NCBI RefSeq assembly: GCF_036237275.1
Contig: NZ_CP108352.1
Location: forward strand, 1,922,001-1,986,000
DNA from: Streptomyces sp. NBC_01353
GTDB lineage: Bacteria > Actinomycetota > Actinomycetes > Streptomycetales > Streptomycetaceae
Length of the DNA: 64,000 bases
Reading direction: 5' to 3'
The notes below the pieces were generated by a model. That model did no database searches and had not been told where the DNA came from. It saw only the letters and a program-made list of their open reading frames with translations. Positions 59,829-64,000 of this stretch are shown here, piece after piece (position 1 is the first letter of the stretch; every line of letters begins with the position of its first letter). The position numbers were made by a program, and so were the translations under genes.

Positions 59829-62563
59829 GCCATCACCGTCCCCGGAGGTAGACCCATGTTCCGCTGAAGGCCGTTCAACATCTGCCGGATCTGCTGGGCG
59901 ACCGCGACCGCGTCGAGGGCGCCGTTAACTGTGAGGTGCACCGTCAGCCCGCCTCCGCCTCCGCCACCCGTTCCCATCGATCCCACGGACCGGCCGGCCG
60001 TCGGCGCCCCCATGCGCATCGAGGTACGGCTGTCGTAGACCCGAGCGCCAGCGCCCTGGAAGTGGATGAGCTCTGGGCCTTGTTCGCCGACCCATGCCCA
60101 TTCGCCCGCGCGCGGCGTTCCGCCTCCTGCGTAGCCGCCGATCGACTTGGCGAAGTCGGACGCCCCAGAGTTCCTCGTCCGGTAGTCGATCATGACGGAG
60201 ACGGTCTTGCCCCGGACGGACGCAATCGCTCCCTTGGCCTGCCGGATCTTTTCCTGCAGCTGGCCAATCTCCGCCCGGACCTGTGCCTTACGGGAGTCCG
60301 GCACCGACCCCAGCCGTCGCTTGGCGTCGGCCAGTTTCGCCTGGAGATCCTCTAGATTTCCCTTCAACCTGGCCGTCTTGTCGGGGGTCTTCAGGATCTG
60401 ATCCGCGAGCCTCTTGGCCTGGTCCCGGTTGAGGCCCATCTGCATGGCGACTTGGATGAGCTTGCCGCGGCCGCGCTCGTAGATCCCGTTCACCGTGTTC
60501 CACGACGCGCCAGACTCCCGCGCGGCTGCCGCCGCTTCGTCCGTCTTCGACGCCAGGTTGTTCAGCGACGTGGCCGCATTCCGGCCCTTCTCGGTCGTGA
60601 CGTCGAGCCGCCCACCCGTCGACACCCAGATGTCCTTGTACTTCTTTGCCGCCTCCGTCCCGTCGTCGATGGCCTGCTCGAAAGCAATCTGCGCACCGAG
60701 ACCCGCACGATTGACGTCGTTGAGAGCGACCAGCGCCTGCCGCAGACCGTCGGCCGAGACCTTCTGCGCGTCGAGCTTCGCCTTGGTCTGCAACGCCTGC
60801 TGACCGAACAGGCCCATCGAGTCCGCGGCAAGCTGCTGCTCGAACTTCGCATCCGCGAGAGCAGACTGGTAGGCGTCCAGCTCCTTGGTGAACGCTTTGG
60901 TGTCCCGGCCACCCTTGCCGTACTCGACAGTGAGCCGCTTCAGCGCAGCCGACGCCATCTCGGCGTTCCCGCTGGACACCATGGACGCCAGCGCCTGATC
61001 GATGGCGTCCAGGTTCTCCTTGGCGTCCTCGACCGGGGTCGAGTCCCAGGTGCCCAACCCTCCCAGCGTGACGATGAACTGCTGCACGTCGTCCGTCGTC
61101 GACGGGTCGGTCAGTGAGCGGACCTTGTCGTACAGGCCGCCGAGGTCGTTCCCGAACGCCTTGGCCGCCTCGCCGGTGATCTTCCCTGAGTACGCCAGTT
61201 CCTTCAGCGAAGACGTCAGCCTGTCGACGTCCGGAGGCGCCTGGCGGCCCGCCTGAGACAGTTCCGTGAGAGCGATGACCAGCAGACCGATACCCGTCCC
61301 GGCGAGCGCCAGCTTCGCACCCCGGGACATCGTCCCGAAGGAAGCGGTGAGCGCAGCCATTGGCCCGGTCGTTCCCGCCGCCGCGGCCCGCATGACGAGG
61401 ATCTGCGTTCCGAACGCGGCCAGGGCAACCCGGCCGGCCGCCAGGCCCGCAGCTGCGAGCCGCACCACCTTGATGGCGATGGCCAGCTGCAGCAGGGCGG
61501 CGATGGCGCCGGGCGGGACCGCGGCGACGAGCTTGGCCAGAACGCTGACGACGGACAGCATCCCGACGCCGACGTCTGCGCCGGCCTCCAGAACGTTGAC
61601 CAGCGCCGTGCTGATGTTGCGGAGCACGTCGGCCACGACGGGGCCCTGCTCGCGGGCGAACGCCAGGAACCGGTTCAGGCCCTCGCCGACGCCGTCGGTG
61701 TCGGCGACCCGCAGGAAGTGCACGAGCTTGTCGTTGGCGCGCACCATCGTCTTGTCGGCGAAGCTGGTGACGCGGGCCATGAACGCGTCGAAGCCAGGAG
61801 AAGCGACACCTCCGGCGGCCAGGGTGACGGTGCGGTCCAGCTCGTGGCTGAAGTTTCGGACCATCGGGGTCAGTTTCGGCAGGATGGCCTGCAGAACGCC
61901 CATGCCCTTGGTCAGGGGCGACATCGTGTCCGCTGCGAGGGAGTCGGACCACTCCTTGTACTCGTCCTTGAGGACGGATAGGGCGGCCGCGGCCTCACGG
62001 GTCGCGGGCGGCAGCTTCGCCATCGCCTTGGCGTAGGCGGTCTGCGCCTTGACCGCCGCCTCGGAGCGGGCCCCGGATTCCTCGACGGCGTCGCGGTACT
62101 TCTGCTCTGCCTCGGCCGCCTCAGTAAGTGCGCTGATCTGCTTGCCGATCGCCAGCATGTAGACGCCGGCCGCTGCGGCACCTGCCAGTACGGCAGGCGC
62201 GATCGGCGCCATCGACGCAGCCGCCGGGATCGCGGCAGGGGCAAGGCTGATGAGGCTCTTCTTCAGGGCCTCTCCGGCCTTGGCGCCCTCCCGCGCAGCG
62301 TCGGCCCAGTCAGTGGTGGGCCTGACCGCCCGCCCGGTCTGGTGAGCCATCAGCGCCGCAGCGTCCGCCGTGGAGACGAAGCGGCCTTCCAGGTCACGGA
62401 GTCGGCCGTCGGCGTCCTGCGTCAGGGTGAGCAGCGCCTGCCCGGAGCCGTCCGCGGCGTCGGTCATCTGCTGCCGCAGACGCTCGGCGGAGTCGCCGGC
62501 GTGCCCGAGGACGCTCGACAGCTGGTCCCGGCCGTCGAGGACGAACGTGAGACGCTCCGCCAT
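59825..62563 (-). CDS. Phage tail tape measure protein
   Basis: The 912-aa protein sets tail length. It starts AERLTFVLDGRDQLSSVLGH, has long Ala/Leu-rich helical stretches, several hydrophobic segments in the middle (AAIPAAASMAPIAPAVLAGA, ALAGTGIGLLVIALTELS), a coiled coil (LEDLQAKLADAKRRL) and a C-terminal GYAGGGTPRAGEWAWVGEQG motif typical of actinophage tape measures. ATG 62563 overlaps the stop of the frameshifted chaperone, with GGAGG upstream. Confidence 0.92.
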   Translation of the reverse strand: MAERLTFVLDGRDQLSSVLGHAGDSAERLRQQMTDAADGSGQALLTLTQDADGRLRDLEGRFVSTADAAALMAHQTGRAVRPTTDWADAAREGAKAGEALKKSLISLAPAAIPAAASMAPIAPAVLAGAAAAGVYMLAIGKQISALTEAAEAEQKYRDAVEESGARSEAAVKAQTAYAKAMAKLPPATREAAAALSVLKDEYKEWSDSLAADTMSPLTKGMGVLQAILPKLTPMVRNFSHELDRTVTLAAGGVASPGFDAFMARVTSFADKTMVRANDKLVHFLRVADTDGVGEGLNRFLAFAREQGPVVADVLRNISTALVNVLEAGADVGVGMLSVVSVLAKLVAAVPPGAIAALLQLAIAIKVVRLAAAGLAAGRVALAAFGTQILVMRAAAAGTTGPMAALTASFGTMSRGAKLALAGTGIGLLVIALTELSQAGRQAPPDVDRLTSSLKELAYSGKITGEAAKAFGNDLGGLYDKVRSLTDPSTTDDVQQFIVTLGGLGTWDSTPVEDAKENLDAIDQALASMVSSGNAEMASAALKRLTVEYGKGGRDTKAFTKELDAYQSALADAKFEQQLAADSMGLFGQQALQTKAKLDAQKVSADGLRQALVALNDVNRAGLGAQIAFEQAIDDGTEAAKKYKDIWVSTGGRLDVTTEKGRNAATSLNNLASKTDEAAAAARESGASWNTVNGIYERGRGKLIQVAMQMGLNRDQAKRLADQILKTPDKTARLKGNLEDLQAKLADAKRRLGSVPDSRKAQVRAEIGQLQEKIRQAKGAIASVRGKTVSVMIDYRTRNSGASDFAKSIGGYAGGGTPRAGEWAWVGEQGPELIHFQGAGARVYDSRTSMRMGAPTAGRSVGSMGTGGGGGGGLTVHLTVNGALDAVAVAQQIRQMLNGLQRNMGLPPGTVMA

Positions 62564-63185
62564 CACTCACCACCTCCGGTCTGCTGGACCTGGTACTGGT
62601 CGAGCCAGGCGACGAGGTTCTCGAAGTCCTCGATGAGCAGGTCGTCGACATCGCGGGCTGTGTAGTGCAGGAGGTGACCGAACAGGCCGAGGTACTCGCT
62701 CCTCAGCTCGGCGATATCTCGGCCGGGCCGCTCGTCCCGCTGCTCAGGCTGGGGTCGGGATCCTCTTTTGGGGCCTTGGCCAGCCGTTTGATGACGTCCT
62801 GAGCGTGCTCACGGTCCAGGGCGGTGGCGGGCACGATCAGCAGGCGGGCGAGGACGGTTTCTGGTGTGGCGTCGGGCTGCTGCCATGCGATCTGCGCTGT
62901 CGCCTCCGCCCACTGCTCGGCCTCCTTGCGGTCGATGCGCGTGCACATCTCCTCGAACCCGGGGTCGAAGTCACCGAACCGCAGCGAGGGGTTGCCGCGC
63001 TTCTTGATGACCCAGGCGACGCCGCGTAGCACGTCGAGGTCCTCCTCGGACAGCGCCGTGTGGAGTTGCTGCCGTGACAGCGGCTGGTCAATGGTGCGCG
63101 ACACGATCGCCACCTCGGAGACCCGGAGTGAGCGGGCGTCGAAGTGCTCGACCTCGCCCTCTGCAGGCGTGTACACGATGATCAA
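62563..63185 (-). CDS. Tail assembly chaperone, long frameshifted form (GT)
   Basis: After 140 codons of G, the ribosome is predicted to slip -1 at C CCA AAA (62772-62766). The -1 frame then stays open for 67 codons, ending TGA 62563-62565: PGRDIAELRSEYLGLFGHLL and ARDVDDLLIEDFENLVAWLD are typical T-domain sequence. The product would be 207 aa. The stop overlaps the tape-measure ATG. The arrangement matches the conserved G/GT system. Confidence 0.85.
62703..63185 (-). CDS. Tail assembly chaperone, short form (G)
   Basis: The 160-aa protein lies directly before the tape measure, the fixed place of the G protein in siphoviruses. It reads SLRVSEVAIVSRTIDQPLSR, then RGVAWVIKKRGNPSLRFGDF and DREHAQDVIKRLAKAPKEDP. 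A TTG at 63185 has AGGAG at 5 nt. The slippery sequence CCCAAAA lies near its 3' end. Confidence 0.85.
   Translation of the reverse strand: MIIVYTPAEGEVEHFDARSLRVSEVAIVSRTIDQPLSRQQLHTALSEEDLDVLRGVAWVIKKRGNPSLRFGDFDPGFEEMCTRIDRKEAEQWAEATAQIAWQQPDATPETVLARLLIVPATALDREHAQDVIKRLAKAPKEDPDPSLSSGTSGPAEISPS
62766..62772 (-). promoter_or_regulatory. Programmed -1 frameshift slippery site
   Basis: The heptamer C CCA AAA fits X XXY YYZ in the frame of G, about 60 nt before its stop. The downstream -1 frame encodes a T-like domain up to the tape measure. Confidence 0.85.
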
Positions 63186-63193
63186 CGGGTCTC

Positions 63194-63712
63194 CTAGGTG
63201 ATCTGGCGGCGGACGTCGTCGAGGACCCGCGCGACCTCGGCGGTCATGCGGGGTGTGTGGCTGCGGACGGTGGTCTCCCACCACAAGGGGGTGGTCCATT
63301 GGTTCGCCCAGCGGCGCCGGTTGCCGAACACTGGATGCCGGATCCGACCGTTGGCCTTGTTCATCCCTTCGGGCATGAACTTCAGGTCGGACGGCAAGGC
63401 TGACCGGTCAATCCAGACGCGGGCGCCCGGGTTCGCCGACGTCCTCACGGACAGCCGGACCGCGTTGGCGATCGTGGCGCGCAGTGGCCGGCTCGTGGGG
63501 GAAGGGCCGCCCCGGTTCCCCGCCTTGCGGGGCTCGGCCCTGATCGGGAGGTTGCGGATGGTCTGCCGCATGTCGTTGTGCAGCGGCTCGGCCGCGCGAC
63601 GAATTCGGCGCTGCATGTTCTGGCGGAGACGGGGGCCGCCGGCCGCGCGGAGTCGACGGGACAGTTCGAGGAGCTGCCCGGTGCCCGTGATCTGGACGGA
63701 GCCGACGGCCAT
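63194..63712 (-). CDS. Phage tail-completion / HK97 gp10-like protein
   Basis: The 172-aa basic protein reads QITGTGQLLELSRRLRAAGG, RRIRRAAEPLHNDMRQTIRN and FGNRRRWANQWTTPLWWETT, the pattern of HK97 gp10-like head-tail connector proteins. It lies between tail tube and chaperone genes, slightly unusual in order for gp10. Nine nt separate it from G. Confidence 0.72.
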   Translation of the reverse strand: MAVGSVQITGTGQLLELSRRLRAAGGPRLRQNMQRRIRRAAEPLHNDMRQTIRNLPIRAEPRKAGNRGGPSPTSRPLRATIANAVRLSVRTSANPGARVWIDRSALPSDLKFMPEGMNKANGRIRHPVFGNRRRWANQWTTPLWWETTVRSHTPRMTAEVARVLDDVRRQIT

Positions 63713-63722
63713 GGTGCGCCTC

Positions 63723-64000
63723 CTACAGAGTCACGTCCGCGCTCATGTACTCGATGGCGACCGCGTTGGTGCCGTCGTACAACGCAGTGAAGTTGAACGT
63801 CGTCCTCACGACCTCGAACCCGTCGACAGTCGGCGGAGCGTCGTCGACCTTGATCGCCGGGAGCTTGATCCGGAAGGTTTCCGCGAAGGTGGACGCGATG
63901 ATCGGGCCGATGAACTCCAGGACCAGGCTGGTCGCGCCGTCGCTGGTGTGGAGATCGTCGAGCGTGGTGGCGACGTAGTCCGTCTCCAGGCTGCCGGTGA
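63723..64000 (-). CDS. Phage tail tube (major tail) protein, C-terminal part
   Basis: The last 91 codons are inside the window: GSLETDYVATTLDDLHTSDG, FAETFRIKLPAIKVDD and EVVRTTFNFTALYDGTNAVA. This beta-rich sequence just before the chaperone region fits a siphovirus tail tube protein. The N-terminal part is beyond the edge. Confidence 0.7.
   Translation of the reverse strand, partial: TGSLETDYVATTLDDLHTSDGATSLVLEFIGPIIASTFAETFRIKLPAIKVDDAPPTVDGFEVVRTTFNFTALYDGTNAVAIEYMSADVTL

Larger units (their letters stand above)
48095..64000. mobile_element. Siphovirus-type prophage, left part (right end outside window)
   Basis: It begins where the ABC permease gene is cut, at about 48.09-48.12 kb. Contents are a GntR regulator, endonuclease VII-like protein, tyrosine integrase, lysis genes with an amidase endolysin, tail proteins, tape measure, G/GT frameshift chaperones, tail-completion and tail-tube genes. 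Late genes run right to left. Head, terminase and portal genes and attR are not in view. Genes present look intact, so the prophage may be functional. Confidence 0.85.

Overview
The window is high-GC actinobacterial DNA, almost certainly a Streptomyces chromosome. The signs are strong third-position G/C codon bias, many GTG/TTG starts, ATGA/GTGA gene overlaps, mycothiol-linked enzyme families, a Streptomyces-style assimilatory sulfate operon with a tiny leader ORF, and a macrolide-type glycosyltransferase. The species cannot be named from the sequence alone.

Layout. 1-4.6 kb: end of a GNAT gene, an Ada/AlkA-type methylation-damage protein, rsgA, and argG behind what looks like an ArgR-controlled leaderless promoter. 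4.8-8.7 kb: a 1303-aa nSTAND NTPase with 14 WD40-like repeats. 8.7-12.2 kb: a three-gene sulfide/sulfite oxidation cluster (sulfite-oxidase-like enzyme, persulfide-dioxygenase/rhodanese fusion, double-rhodanese sulfurtransferase). 12.4-19.4 kb: a frameshifted glyoxalase-like gene, an AraC regulator, a membrane protein, a YihY/BrkB protein, an AidB-like acyl-CoA dehydrogenase and a GAF regulator. 19.4-20.0 kb: decayed, abutted 3' halves of a divergent PfkB kinase / LacI regulator pair.

20.7-30.2 kb is one sulfur-assimilation locus in one direction: leader peptide, siroheme sulfite/nitrite reductase, small zinc-ribbon protein, cysH, cysC, cysD, cysN, two overlapping micro-ORFs, a sulfonate-type ABC importer (binding protein, ATPase, permease) and a CbiX-like chelatase. 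The importer brings sulfur compounds in. CysDN/CysC/CysH activate sulfate and reduce it to sulfite. The siroheme reductase takes it to sulfide, and the chelatase supplies siroheme. 30.4-47.9 kb holds chromosomal accessory genes: serine hydrolase, esterase with divergent regulator, a 1272-aa alpha-repeat protein, mycothiol-type enzymes, an aldo/keto reductase, an HTH-ClpN operon, GNAT, DUF1697, a subtilisin-like protease, a macrolide-type glycosyltransferase and a sugar ABC transporter.

From about 48.1 kb to the right edge the window lies in a siphovirus-type prophage. Its left end truncates the first permease gene of the sugar transporter. A plus-strand regulatory arm (GntR regulator, endonuclease VII-like protein, small genes) is followed by a tyrosine-integrase operon and then by a long minus-strand late operon: tail tube, tail-completion protein, G/GT frameshift chaperones, tape measure, tail proteins, endolysin and small membrane proteins. 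The head genes and right attachment site are beyond the window.

A recurrent feature of the chromosomal part is a family of small palindromic elements bounded by CTAG. At every site where one abuts a gene's 3' end, that gene's TAG stop codon is part of the bounding CTAG (five genes).
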